Assembly (NCBI GenBank): GCA_035048815.1 | Contig: JAUCBN010000043.1 | Span: forward strand, 1,763,501-1,827,500 | DNA: 64,000 nt | Direction of reading: 5' to 3' | From: Abelmoschus esculentus | Taxonomy: Eukaryota; Streptophyta; Magnoliopsida; Malvales; Malvaceae | Shown: piece by piece, positions 35,001 through 46,372 of the stretch | Position numbering within the stretch: the first letter of the stretch is position 1 | Layout of the letters: each line of letters starts with the position of its first letter | Notes under the pieces: model-generated | What the model was told of the DNA's origin: nothing | The model's database searches: none | Seen by the model: the letters and a program-made list of their open reading frames with translations, nothing else | Program-made: the position numbers and the translations under genes

Positions 35001-35585
35001 TTCTGAATATCTTTTTCCTCGAATATAATCCCTCGAATCCTTCCAACTCGAATGAATACTTGCCCCACCATAAAGATCCTTTTCCATCTTCAAATCACTC
35101 TTTGAGCCACTATAATTCTCTCTATCATGTTTAAATTCTTTACTCTCATCCCTCCTACTCTCAAATCTAACATCCTTTTCACCTTTCCCAGATGGATACT
35201 CCCTCTTTGCAGAATCTACGAAAAACTCTCTCGGTTCCACCCTTTGTTCTCGACTCTCAACCCTAACCTCTCGGTTTTCCTTGGCATCCCGCAAATCCAT
35301 CCTACTGTCGGAATCCATGTGTGAATCATTCAAAGTTATAGACGAAGACATTCTATACATGGAGTGTTGTAGAGGAGACCTTCTACCCAAATCGCGGAGC
35401 TCTGTTCTAGGAATCCTAGGCATTCTAGCATCTTGCCCCATGTCATAAGGGGCAGGATGATGGCCATCGGTGGGAACCGAAGACAAAGGCATTTTAGGAT
35501 AATCAGCAATTTCCTCATGAGGGTATTTAGAAGCAGAAGGCTGACCACCACCTTCTTCATGAGATCTCTTTGGAGCACCACTCAT
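29866..35585 (-). CDS. HDC1: HDC1-like Rxt3-domain subunit of histone deacetylase complex, 11 exons
   Basis: Minus-strand exons: 34230-35585, 33004-33011 (8-nt microexon), 32261-32427, 31892-31952, 31671-31769, 31125-31219, 30875-30988, 30724-30791, 30520-30630, 30085-30316 and 29866-29976. The product begins MSGAPKRSHEEGGGQ as in plant HDC1 and is about 807 residues if one frame break is bridged. The N-terminal half is a long charged, Arg/Glu/Lys/Asp-rich disordered region. The C-terminal half is the Rxt3 region: VRGGQLWGTDIYTDDSDLVA, HTGYCRP, RAWGAGISCSYRVER, a segment with GGGTIDLEP, and VFRWSRCKKPLPQK. Known role: HDC1 is a scaffold of plant SIN3-type histone deacetylase complexes, affecting growth and stress responses; nuclear. 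Odd: exon 1 needs a frame change near 34903-34912, consistent with loss of two bases. A 5' UTR intron is likely between about 35673 and 35900. Confidence 0.9.
31979..32031. repeat. Compound TA/GA microsatellite in HDC1 intron
   Basis: About thirteen TA units followed by about ten GA units (with an AAA interruption) within the intron after the exon ending at 31952 is transcribed from the minus strand. Length-variable marker type. Confidence 0.9.
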
Positions 35586-36729
35586 CTTTTCAAATTTCAC
35601 TAAACAAAGCCCTTTAAAGAAAACCACTTAGTACCCAGATGAAATAAAGCAACGATTTTTCCCTCCCTTATCCTGCATAAGAAAAGAAATTAACCAAAAT
35701 CCAAAATTTATTGTTCAAAGTAAAGAACACAAATCTGAACAAAATGAGAAAACAATGTTCTAATATATTAAAAAACCATAACTTAAAACCTAGTGCCATG
35801 TTTCAGCAGCATCAGAAGTTAAATTAAGAATATTATGGTAGCAAATAATAAGACGAAGAAAATACAGAAACCGTGAGGAGTAGGGGAAAAGGTATTACCT
35901 TGAATACTGAAAATGAACGGAGAGTTGATTGTTGAAAAGCTAGGTATTAAAATCGAAGAGGATGTGTCTTCTTCTTTCTATTTCAGTTTTAAATATAAAG
36001 AAAGAAACTTTGATGAATGTTCGAAAGGATCCTCCAAAGCCAAACCTGTACTTCAACAATGAGCAGGAAAATACACCAGACACTATTGGGAAAATAAAGA
36101 GTTAAAATATACTCCAAGTCCCTGTATTTTGTATACATTTAAAATTTAATCACGTACTTTTATTTACTGAAATTTATTTTATTTTATTTTGAATTTAAAA
36201 AATCCACGTTTTATTGTTAATATGTTTAAATTTTATTATTAAATTTATTAATATAACATTTTTAAATAAAAAAATAACTTAAAAATAATATAACTAAATT
36301 ATTAACCTGTAGTGTAAGCAACCTGTTAATTAGAGTTTACACCGGTTAATTAGAGTTCATCTGTTTCTATCCTTTCTTCTTTTATTTGTTTTCTTTTTTT
36401 TTAATTTTAAATATAATTTTATCTATAATTAGGTAACCGAAATATAAGTTTAACCCAAATAAAATTAAGTTTTAATAATTATTAACATACACCCAGATAT
36501 ATAAAACGAGCACATCAGTGATGCAATTTTATTATTAACAGAAAGGATCACAAAAAAGACATCCAATCCAAATGTGTCATCTCTCATGGATGAAGACCAG
36601 AATCCATTTTATTTATCAGACTCTACAAGATCAGTTCTACTAAAATTCACTCTTGGCTGAGATGCCAGCCGACATTAGAGCAGTGAACCATTGCACGAAA
36701 AAAGAAGCAAAGAGGTGCAAAATTTAAGC
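35586..36729. other. HDC1 upstream region and PGK downstream region
   Basis: The right part of HDC1's transcription unit (5' UTR and probable 5' UTR intron, with acceptor TTATGCAG on the minus strand near 35673) occupies 35586 to about 35990. The remainder is AT-rich and includes the PGK 3' UTR from about 36500. No further gene seen. Confidence 0.6.
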
Positions 36730-39288
36730 TTAAGCGTCATTAAGAGCAAGGACTCCAGGAAGTTGTTTGCCCTCCAGAAGCTCTAAGCTGGCTCCACCAC
36801 CAGTAGAGATGTGGCTCATCTTGTCTGCAAGCCCAACCTTCTCCACAGCTGCAACAGAGTCACCTCCTCCAATGATTGTTGTCACTCCCTTGCCACTGAG
36901 CTCAGCAAGCTTCTTGGCAATCGCCTGTGCATTGTAAATGGTATTATAAAAAACATTTGCGAGCATAACCAAATCAACACCTAATTCCTGAAAGTAAATA
37001 GAATTTTACCACAGTGCCTGCAGCGAACTTATCAAACTCAAACACTCCCATTGGTCCATTCCAAATAATGGTCTGGGTCTTGTCCAAAGACTCGTTAAAG
37101 GTTTTGATGGAGTCGGGTCCTATATCCAAGCCCATCCAACCATCTGGGATCTCCGCAGCTGGAACCACCTGCAAGAAGATTTTAATAAAATAATAATAAA
37201 TTACAAGATGAAAAAATTTAAATGGGGGTATCACCAGGCATATACTAGACGAATTGATTTTAGGTTAATTGCTATACAGTACACTCAAATGACTCTTCGC
37301 ACAAAAATACTTCAAATGAGAAGCAGCACAAACCTTGCTGTCAGCATCAGCAGCAAACTTGTCCGCAATAACCACATCAGTTGGCAGCAAGAGGGAGACT
37401 CCCTTTTCTTTGGCCTTTGCCATGAGTGATGTTGCCAGATCAAGTTTGTCTTCTTCTACAAGAGAAGAACCAACTTTGTATCCTTGGGCCTTGTAGAAGG
37501 TAAAGATCATTCCTCCACCCAGTACAAGAATATCAACCTTGGCCAAGAGGGATTCAATCACTCCAATCTTGGTCGATACCTTAGAACCACCGACTATTGC
37601 AGCAAATGGCTTCTTGGGATTTGCCACAGCTCCAACAAGATAATCAAGCTCCTAAAAAAAGAGAATAGAACATAAGCATGCCAGAGATGGTCAACATAGA
37701 ACTCAAAACACATATCCATTGCAGGTTCTTATCTAAATGCTTGAAAACCATGCCATTTGATATTTTATGGAGGATATGCTTCAGCACAGACCAGCAGACC
37801 AGTTAAATAGTATGTCTATTAGATCCCAAAAGTAACATGCTAAATTTTACTTGAAACACATACAATATTCAAAATAAAACAGTCACAAATATGATTCTTA
37901 AACCAATATATTGGATCATGCAACACTTTATTTTCAAAATTAAGACATTCATAATACCTTCTGCATAAGAAAACCGGCAACAGAAGGCTTTAAGAACTTA
38001 GCCACTCCCTCTGTGGAAGCATGGGCTCTGTGAGCAGTGCCAAATGCATCATTAACATAGATATCTGCAAGAGAAGCTAGTTTCTTTGCAAATTCAGGAT
38101 CATTCTTCTCTTCCTCCTTGTAGAATCTCACATTCTCAAGAAGCAATACACCTCCATCTGGTAGACCAGCCACCAATTTCTCAACTTCTTCACCAATACA
38201 GTCATTTGCCATTTTAACCTTTCGCAAGACAGATGCCAATGTTTAATAGAAAAACAAACCAAGCAAATGAAACCCTGAAGTGGATAAAGAGTTAGTTTTT
38301 AAAGACAAACCTCAACTCCAAGGAGTTCAGATAGCCTTGGCACGAGAGGCTTCAAACTGTACTTAGGAGTGACACCCTTTGGGCGCCCCTGAAAAAGACA
38401 GGCAATTTGAAACATATCAGGTAATCTTCAACATACAAAAAGGTCATAATAGAAAACAGATATTTCATCCAATTGCTAAAACAAATCAAATTAATAATCA
38501 CTTTTCAATATTGAACAGCATACTCCCACACACAGAGGATTTGTGCCCGAGATTATTGTTACGATCCATCATTAACTAGAACAAGGAATGGAGGCATTTA
38601 CCTTAACCTTCGACAATGCAATTATATAGTTTTAGTCTTTTAGATGAACTATTATTGCTAAAATGCTGCAAATAATAAACCAAGATCAAAGACAGGAAAA
38701 CAAACAGAAGTGAACCAGTTTATGAGTAAAAAAACAAACCAAATCAACGAAAATATCAGCCAGGAGAATGCTTGTTAGATCTATCAACTATCAACAATCA
38801 ATAAATGCTAGAGTGCAACGTTTAGAGAATTAAAGAACAAATAAAAACAAAATCAGATTGAAGTAAAAGAGAAAATATAAACAAAAATTAGAAGATGATG
38901 CCCACATCGTATCCAGACAGATCTACCTTATTCCAAACTGATAAATTTAAGAGTAACAAAAAAATTCGCAAATACCCATCAAAAATAGTAATCAAAGCTC
39001 AATATACACCCGACCCAAACATGCAAATGAAGCAAAAACAAAAGTCCAGATAGGTAGATCAATTAAACCAAAATCAAAAGGAATAAAAGGTACCAAATGA
39101 CTGGAAAGAATGACTTTGGATCCATGACCCATCAAATACTTGATGGTGGGAACAGCAGCACGGATTCTGGTGTCATCCGTTATGTTGAAGTTATCATCCA
39201 AAGGAACGTTCAGATCAACTCTAACGAAAACTTTCTTTCCCTTCAAATCAGCTTCCTTCAAATCCCCAACGCTTTTCTTTGTAGCCAT
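36730..39288 (-). CDS. PGK: Cytosolic phosphoglycerate kinase, 6 exons
   Basis: Minus-strand exons 39094-39288, 38311-38388, 37958-38218, 37334-37651, 37010-37168 and 36730-36924 give exactly 401 residues, the length of plant cytosolic PGK. It converts 1,3-bisphosphoglycerate and ADP to 3-phosphoglycerate and ATP in glycolysis. Landmarks: VFVRVDLNVPLDDN near the N-terminus (substrate binding), GRPKG, the GGSKVSTKIGVIE block, EEDKLDLA, the IIWNGPMGVFEF hinge region, and the GGGDSVAAVEKVGLADKMSH nucleotide-binding end. There is no transit peptide, so it is the cytosolic form. One unusual residue: Val where most plant enzymes have Glu in the GTEAIAK segment, at the exon 5/6 junction (GTV-AIAK). 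A 5' UTR intron (about 39336-39424) is plausible. Confidence 0.96.
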
Positions 39289-39517
39289 GGTATCAACACT
39301 TGTTCTTCAACAACAATCGAACGTAAAAACAACGCTACACACAAAAAAAAATGTGAAGAAATGAAGAATCAATTCAAAAAATGGAGAGTGAGATGCAAGA
39401 ACTGAATGAGAGAAAGAGCTTACGATGAGTGGAGAGGCGGATAGATCGAGGGAGCGAAAGGAGGGAGAGGTGTAGAAGGGTTTTAATACAAGCCAAAGGA
39501 GAAGAGCAAATTCCGGG

Positions 39518-39573
<56 letters not shown>
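39518..39573. repeat. ATT microsatellite in the PGK promoter
   Basis: About eighteen uninterrupted ATT units roughly 230 bp upstream of the PGK start codon on the minus strand. Confidence 0.95.
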
Positions 39574-40215
39574 CTAGGTAAATTACATAAATAGTTGCTA
39601 AATTATGCTTTAATTTTTTTATCTTTTAATTATTAAAAATTATAAATTAATCTTTTAACTTAAAAATTAATTAATTAATTCGATGTCATTAAAAAATTAT
39701 GTTTGCTATTGTTTTTGGACAAATGTTCTTTGATGTTTTCATATTTTATAAATCTCCAAAGAAAAAATAGTATAATATCCTCTATATGTCATTAAATTTT
39801 TAGTACTTATTTTTTTAATTTTTTATTATAATTATTAAATATTATAAATAATTAAATTTAATAAAATATATAATAAAAATTATAAGCACTTTAATTTTAG
39901 AGTTTAAAATTAAAGCTATAAATTTAAAGATTAAGAATTTAAATTTGCTGTTTAAAATAAAAAAGTTATAACTATATATTTTTTAAAAATTCATCTTTGG
40001 TAGTAACGATGTTAAGATTTTTTTAATAAAATTGAGAGAGAATTATAATGTTAAGTGCATTAATATTAAGATTTTTTACTACTAGAAATCATCAATTTAT
40101 TTTCATCATTTCTTTTCTTTGAAATTTGATTCTTAACGAGTCAGGACTGAGAAACAATTAGTCGATATCACGAGGACGATAGCCACAAACCGAGATATCA
40201 GGTGATGGAGAGATT

Positions 40216-40445
40216 ATATCATAGGTCCGGCTTATCACGTCAGCCGTGGTCCCTAACCAATGAAAATCATTCATTCCACCATTAATCAGTCATGTAATTA
40301 ATATAATTTCTAGAAATTATATTTTTAAAATGACATAGAAAATATGAGTGAAGATTCATTGGTTTGAAAAAATGAGTTGAAGATTAGTAGTGAAATGAGT
40401 GGTTATAATTGAATGGGATTATAGCTGACGTGATGACCCGGGCCC
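40216..40445. mobile_element. Possible foldback/MITE, about 230 bp
   Basis: GGCTTATCACGTCAGCC and AACCAATGAA on the left face GGTCATCACGTCAGCT and AACCAATGAA on the minus strand of the right side. Similarity between arms is patchy and no target duplication was found, so this is a tentative call. Confidence 0.35.
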
Positions 40446-40480
40446 ATGAAATAAATTCTCCGGGTGATGGACTTCTCATC

Positions 40481-40670
40481 AGGGGCGGATCCACCCTTCA
40501 TCTAGGTAGACTATAGGCATAGGTTCACCCTAAATTTTTCAAAGTTTATATATTTATCTTTATTTTTTAAAAATTTTATTAATTAATCTTTAAAATTTTT
40601 GTAATATTTAAAGTTTGTTTCCATTTTAATATATAAAAATTATGTTAAAAATTTTTTTAGATCCGCCCCT
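40481..40670. repeat. Short TIR-bounded repeat with AGGGGCGGATC ends
   Basis: AGGGGCGGATCC on the left and AGGGGCGGATCT on the minus strand of the right end bound 190 bp of AT-rich DNA with blocks such as TTCACCCTAAATTTTTC. Degraded relatives appear inside the MYB first intron (about 17207-17350) and near 23450-23550, which ends GCTCCGCCCCT. The family is inferred. Confidence 0.45.
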
Positions 40671-41049
40671 TCTTTCTCATGATTTCTGCATGACACATAA
40701 CGTGACCTCAACTGAAATGTTGATGCGTAGAAGCCCTAATGGCCTATCATTTTCATGTGGTTGTCGTTCCCAATGAAACAGATTCCTGATCAGATTTTCA
40801 CCTTTCTATCCCTTTCTACAGCTGAACAATTGATATTCAGACGCTGGAGCAATGTTTTCATGTTCCAATCAGTAAATTTCTGGTTCTGGTAATAAGTTGC
40901 AGACATGTTCACGTTACAGTTTGGCACTACAAGGATATAGAATTCAAATTCTGAGTTTGTTAGATGCAAGGTTTTGATAAAAATGAAGGAATTTATGTAA
41001 ACCAACACTGTTCTGCAACCTTTTAGGAAGAGACAGAAATGAGTTTGGT

Positions 41050-41690
41050 TCTGCAACCGGGGTAGCCTCATCCAGGGAAATCACACCTGGTAGGCGTAGC
41101 TCCTTCCCTTCCAACAATTCTAAACTGGCACCACCAACAGTTGATATGTGACTCATGACATTAGCAACTCCAACCTTTTCTACAGCAGCAACAGATCTCC
41201 ACCTCCAATGATCCTTGTCACTCCCATCGGTCCATTCCAGATGATGGTTTGGGTAGTATCCACTATCCAGAGCTTCATTGAATGTCTTAACCGAATCAGG
41301 TCCAACATCCAATCCCATCCAGCCATCAGGAATAGCAGATGCTGGCACAATCTGCAAGAAGCAAACCTTGCTGTTTGCATCAGGGGCGAACTTGTCTGCA
41401 ATAACCACATCAGTGGGTAACAAAAGAGACACTCCTTTTGCCTTGGCCTTGGCAAGAAGTGATGTTGCAAGATCAAGCTTATCTTCCTCCACCAGTGAAC
41501 TGATGAACCAACTGATAGGCCCTGTGACTTGTAAAATGTGGAAACCATACCACCACCAAGAAGGAGAATATCACATTTCTCAAGGAGTGATTCGATGACT
41601 CCAATCTTGGAAGAGACCTTTGAACCACCTACAATGGCGGCAAATGGCCTTTTGGGGCTTGAAACTGCACCAACAAGGTAGTCCAGAACT
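41050..41690 (-). pseudogene. Plastid-type phosphoglycerate kinase pseudogene (3' half)
   Basis: Reading on the minus strand, the sequence matches PGK from the exon beginning LDYLVGAV to the C-terminus, in the plastid version (KFAPDANSK, IVPASAIPDGWMGLD, EKVGVANVMSHIS, ISLDEATPVA). Damage: a 5-bp insertion (GTTCA) before LVEEDKLDLA near 41503, a 7-bp duplication of GATAGTG before TTQTIIWNG, deletion of about 26 codons after NGPMGV, a 1-bp loss in GGGDS, and Gly to Val in the HISTGGGA motif. The intron after DANSK is reduced to 15 nt. The first three exons and transit peptide are absent. It lies on the same strand as, and about 1.8 kb upstream of, the cytosolic gene, so it is not a processed copy but a decayed neighbour. 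Confidence 0.93.
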
Positions 41691-43058
41691 AAACAATGCA
41701 ATGCCAGAACTAAACAAATAATGAATTTACTTGAAAGCATGTCCATTGGAATGCAGCAATTGAAAACTAGCCAAGTTTCTCAGGAACTTACGAACTGCAA
41801 TTTAAGGCTGCATTTTTTATAGTACGACGAGAAATGTCGGTTTATCGGTAATAACAATCCAAAATAATTTATGTTTAATTTTAAATGTTCGTTTATCTGT
41901 CAGTATTTTTTATAAACAATCATTTTATAATAATTAAAAAAATCTAATTTTTATAAATACTGGTTTATCTCCTAAACTCAAGTTTAATACTTCGATAAAA
42001 AAAAAAAACTTAAGTTGATTTAATGACATATTTAACATTTTTGGTATATAAATCCATTTTTAAATAATTATTATAAATTTGAGTTTATTTATTAAAATTA
42101 ATATATTAATGTCTATATTTTTAAGTTAATTTAATGACATATTTAACATTTTTAATAGAAAAATATAAAAAATCTGTAAATCCGGACGAAAGCAGGAGGT
42201 TAACCCTAGTAATTGAAAATTTATTAGGTAGACCCCTTTTGGCATTTACCATAAAGGCGATATTTCTATTCAATAATACAATGTCACTTAAAATAATTTG
42301 TAATATATCTAAAGATGATAATGGGTTGGGGTATTTTTTTAATGGCTTGATTATCACCTAAAATTTAAATTATGTTTTTTTTTTTTAATTTGATATGATC
42401 CAATTTTAATATAGTATATCATTTATTGATTTGATATAATAAAAAAATATAATTCAATTATAAATTGAACTTTATATTTTAATAAAAATCGATTAAATTT
42501 AATTCGATTTAAACAAATAAAAAATATGATATATAAAATATGATAAATATATGTATAAATATATCAAATCGGGTTAGAGATTTTTACTCATAAACCCAAT
42601 TTTATCTAAACCTTGATTATTTTTATTTTAACCCGATTCGACTTAAAACCTTAATTTATTTTTAAAAAAATCAATATTATTAGATCAGGTCGGAACTCGT
42701 CGGTTTTTTTCATCCATATGACAATCAAACCATCGAATTTTAACTTTGGCCATTGTCATGGTATGTCTTTTATCCAAGACTTGGATTCCAAATACATCCT
42801 AATCTTCCATGACTTGGTCTCCAAGTAAAATTAATTATAAAATGAATACATGAACCATTGGTTAGATGACAGCTTCCGCCGTATGTGGTGGACTGCTTTT
42901 ATCCTGAAGTGCTTCGCCGCCACCATTCTCCTCACTTGGCACGTGGAGTTTACTTGTCACGCACACACATATTTGGCTATATATCACACGTATTTGGCAC
43001 ACTCGTCTGCCCATTCACTTAGAACTTCACCTCCTTTCTTCTCGAAGTATATTGCTCT
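41691..43058. other. Intergenic region upstream of the UGT gene
   Basis: AT-rich DNA with CCCGA-type repeat fragments (42540-42720). Mirrored open frames at 42121-42361 are chance frames. The last 200 bp form the UGT promoter. Confidence 0.6.
42978..42984 (+). promoter_or_regulatory. TATA box of the UGT gene
   Basis: TATATAT lies 81 bp before the UGT ATG, consistent with a short leader. Confidence 0.55.
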
Positions 43059-44522
43059 ATGGATTCCAGTTCCCACCAGCCTCACTTTGTGTTGTTCCCG
43101 TTCATGGCGCAAGGCCACTTGATCCCCATGGTCGATATGGCTAGACTGTTAGCACAACGTAACGTGATTGTCACTGTTGTCACCACACCTCAGAACGCAG
43201 GCAGAGTCCAGAAAACAATCGATCGAGCTGCGGAATTAGGCCAACCTATCCGAGTAGTTGAGCTCAAGTTTCCTGGGAAAGAATTCGGATTGGAAGATGG
43301 GGTCGAGAATGTCGACATGATAAATTCAATGGAGGAAGTGTTCAGATTCTTCACTGCATCAAACAGTATGGCAGAAGAAGTGGAGAAATTATTCGAGAAG
43401 CTAACGCCAGTTCCCAGTTGTATTATTTCAGACACGGGCCTTTATTATACTCTCAAAGTTGCTAACAAGTTTCAGGTTCCGAGGATATCGTTCAATGGAA
43501 CCTGTTGTTTCTGTTATCTCTGTGTGCACAACATAAAGTCCTCGAACATACTCGATAGCGTAACGTCGGATTGCGAACGATTCACGATGCCGGGCTTGAC
43601 CGAGAAGGTCGAATTCACAAAACTCCAATTGCCGAAAAATCATGATGAATCTTGGAAGGTTGTTTTTGATCCAAGTCATGAAGCTGACAAAGCATCGTAT
43701 GGATATGTCATAAACAGTTTCGAAGAGCTGGAGTCCCCGTTTGTCGAAGAGTACACGAAGATAACGAAAGCTTGGTGTATCGGTCCGGTTTGTCTGAACC
43801 ACAAAGACGATTCGGATAAGGCTGAAAGAGGCAACAAAGCTTCCATCAATGAGGAGTACTGCTTGAAGTGGCTTGATTCTCAAGAAAACAGCTCTGTAAT
43901 CTATGCCTGCCTTGGGAGTGTAAGCTCTATAAAGTCTCCGGAACTGATCGAGCTGGGTTTGGGTTTAGAGGCATCGAACAAGCCATTCATTTGGGTCTTG
44001 AGAGGACACAATGACACATCAGATCAAGTGGCGAAGTGGATTAAAGAGGATGGATTTGAAGAAAGAACACAAGGAAGAGGACTTGTAATCATGGGATGGG
44101 CTCCCCAAGTACTCATTATGTCACACCCTGCCGTGGGAGGGTTCTTAACTCATTGCGGATGGAATTCAACAATTGAAGGCATTTCTGCCGGCATCCCATT
44201 GTTAACATTCCCATTCTGGGCAGACCAGTTCACCAACGAGAAACTCGTAGTACAAGTACTGAAAATCGGAGTGAGTGTCGGAGCCGATAAACCGACAGCC
44301 TGGGGAGTTGAGGAATCAGGGTTCAGGTTGAAGAAAGAACATGTTAAAAACGCAATCGAGAAACTGTCGGATGAAGGGGATGAAGCAATAGAGAGAAGAA
44401 AGCGAGCTAAGGATTTTGGAGAGAAGGCAAACAAAGCTGTTCAAGTGGGAGGGTCGTCTTATCTCAATATGACATTGTTAATTGAAGATATCATCCAACA
44501 AGATCTTCAAAAACGTGTTTAG
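43059..44522 (+). CDS. UDP-glycosyltransferase, UGT73C-like, single exon
   Basis: 487 residues without intron, the normal length and structure for this group. The N-terminal domain opens with HFVLFPFMAQGHLIPMVD, where His20 is the expected catalytic base. The C-terminal domain carries the 44-residue PSPG box (residues 347-390) starting WAPQVL, containing HCGWNS and ending WADQ; a final Gln is typical of UDP-glucose users. The FTKLQLP and DKAERG blocks agree with UGT73C enzymes, which glucosylate steroid hormones, cytokinins, flavonoids or triterpenoids, but the acceptor of this one cannot be told from sequence. Cytosolic. A related acceptor with terpenoid alcohols is imaginable given the neighbouring synthases, but unproven. 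Confidence 0.94.
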   Translation: MDSSSHQPHFVLFPFMAQGHLIPMVDMARLLAQRNVIVTVVTTPQNAGRVQKTIDRAAELGQPIRVVELKFPGKEFGLEDGVENVDMINSMEEVFRFFTASNSMAEEVEKLFEKLTPVPSCIISDTGLYYTLKVANKFQVPRISFNGTCCFCYLCVHNIKSSNILDSVTSDCERFTMPGLTEKVEFTKLQLPKNHDESWKVVFDPSHEADKASYGYVINSFEELESPFVEEYTKITKAWCIGPVCLNHKDDSDKAERGNKASINEEYCLKWLDSQENSSVIYACLGSVSSIKSPELIELGLGLEASNKPFIWVLRGHNDTSDQVAKWIKEDGFEERTQGRGLVIMGWAPQVLIMSHPAVGGFLTHCGWNSTIEGISAGIPLLTFPFWADQFTNEKLVVQVLKIGVSVGADKPTAWGVEESGFRLKKEHVKNAIEKLSDEGDEAIERRKRAKDFGEKANKAVQVGGSSYLNMTLLIEDIIQQDLQKRV

Positions 44523-46372
44523 ATTTTGTACAAACGTAACAATGAGAACTAAGGAGATCTAGTAAGAGTGAGGTTCCATTTTCAAGAATGTGTTCGAATT
44601 TGATTTTGGTTTTAGTTTTGATTCCTATCATTGTCATCACTTGTCATGTATTTTGGTGAAGGTTTTAAGCCAACTAGAAGACTATACTTGATTGTTTGAA
44701 TGAATATGTGATTATCCGGTGCATTTAGTTTTAGGGAGTTACTTAAACCAACAAGTGGTTTCAATGAAAAAAATGACGATTTCATCTTAGAAAATCCGTG
44801 TTCAATTCAAAAATATTAGCCATATATTATGACAACACAATTCAAAGTTTCAAACATAATGTGACTAAGATGTATGATCATAGAATGCCAATGAACTACA
44901 CAATGCAATGTTTCAAACATAATATGACCAAGATGTATGATTGTAGAATGGCTCCGGGGATTCAACTCGATGAACGTATTTCTCTATACAAAGAATTGGG
45001 TTCAAATATCTCCCTCCCTTGTATGAAAAACCAGACTCTATAATAAGACTGCCCTAAAGTTGACATAAATGTTACAACTTTGAAGAAAAGTTTCAGTGTT
45101 CTACTTTTTCAAGGATTAGCTCATATTATGACCCTAGGACATCATGCCGGTAAAAGATTCATGTTGCATATGCCAAGTGATACTGCTAAATACGTGCTAC
45201 ATAAGAAACAAAACAGTTACGATATGCATCCAAGCCATTGAAGAGCACAAACCTAAGCCACCAAATAGTTTGTAATGGCTTCAAATGGGTGAGGAAAAGT
45301 CTAAACCAAAGCTTCTAAAGAAAGGGTAGCCTGACTAGTGATCTTAGCAGCTGCCCTACTATATGGAAGATGAAGAACCAGCAGTGTACTGAAGCATTGC
45401 AAGCATCTACAACAAATCTTTTCATTCTTAACCAGCCTTGTAATCTTACTAGTAGAAAGAAATTCTTCAACAAAACATTATTATCAAGGTGGAGGTTTTG
45501 CAATTATTGCATATAACTAAAGCGGAGATGGCTGTAGGAAAGAACATAACCAGAAATACGGTTCAAAAGAACTGATGCAATCAGGGAGTAAACAAAGTTC
45601 AGCCAATAAATTACTAAGGGTGTGATAGCATACAAAAACTAAAACTCAACCCATATGCTCTGAAATCATCTAGTAAATGCAGATAAGACACAAGTATGAT
45701 GATGCTGTATTGGTCGACAAGACACTAGTAGGATGATTAATGATAGACATAACAGGAAAAGAATGATTTATGGTAAAACGATATGTTCTTCCTGTTCATC
45801 CTAACAGATAAAATGATGAAAAGTACACATCAAAGGTTTCCACTTCTCACAGAAATATGATCAATATTTTATGAACTTTGGGAGCATTGATATACTAGCA
45901 TTCGAACAATGGCATCAGTACAAAATTTTTCCTCCTAAACTTCAGTCATAGAAATAGAGAACATGTTGGAAAGGAACACTGCTAATGCTTATCCATCAAT
46001 TACACCTCACCCATCTTATGTTTTGATGCAAACAACAAAAAGAATTGGACTCTACCCAAAAGCAAATTAAAAGCTAATATGTAATCTCAACTTAAACTAA
46101 TAGGTTAAGATGCTTCCTGTATACATACATATTGACTTGTAAGACCTGAAGTGAACCAAATATGCACAAGTTTCTCTTCATCTGGTAACTCAACGATTAC
46201 AGGAAACGAAAGATCCAGCATTCCTGCTTAAGTACAAACTCCTTATCCTTTAACAAAACCTTATACCGGCTACTTCCATATCCATTATACAAAATGTAAT
46301 GTGCTGATACAAGTATACATATTATAGAAGTTCACCAGAAATAGATATATATAAAGTGTGCAGAAATTGGGG
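44523..46372. other. Intergenic, convergent 3' ends
   Basis: About 1.85 kb between the UGT and the DUF2358 gene. Holds both 3' UTRs and a two-unit tandem repeat at 44847-44950. Base composition is more balanced than in other gaps, but open frames (44798-45043, 45315-45503) show no family resemblance. Confidence 0.55.
44847..44950. repeat. Two-unit tandem repeat, 63-bp period
   Basis: GTTTCAAACATAATGTGACT...GTAT GATCATAGAATG at 44847 recurs as GTTTCAAACATAATATGACC...TGTAGAATG at 44910, with about 90 percent identity over 41 bp. Confidence 0.7.

Larger units (their letters stand above)
39289..41049. other. PGK promoter and intergenic repeats
   Basis: Contains the PGK leader and promoter, an ATT microsatellite about 230 bp upstream of the ATG, a possible foldback (40216-40445) and a short TIR-bounded repeat (40481-40670). 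No gene supported. Confidence 0.6.

Noticed and set aside
41180..41746. 188-codon minus-strand frame in the PGK pseudogene
   Set aside because: It is a chance concatenation of PGK pieces and out-of-frame text caused by small indels, not a new protein.
44150..44434. Minus-strand frame inside the UGT gene
   Set aside because: Antisense of the PSPG region; the plus-strand frame is a complete family member.
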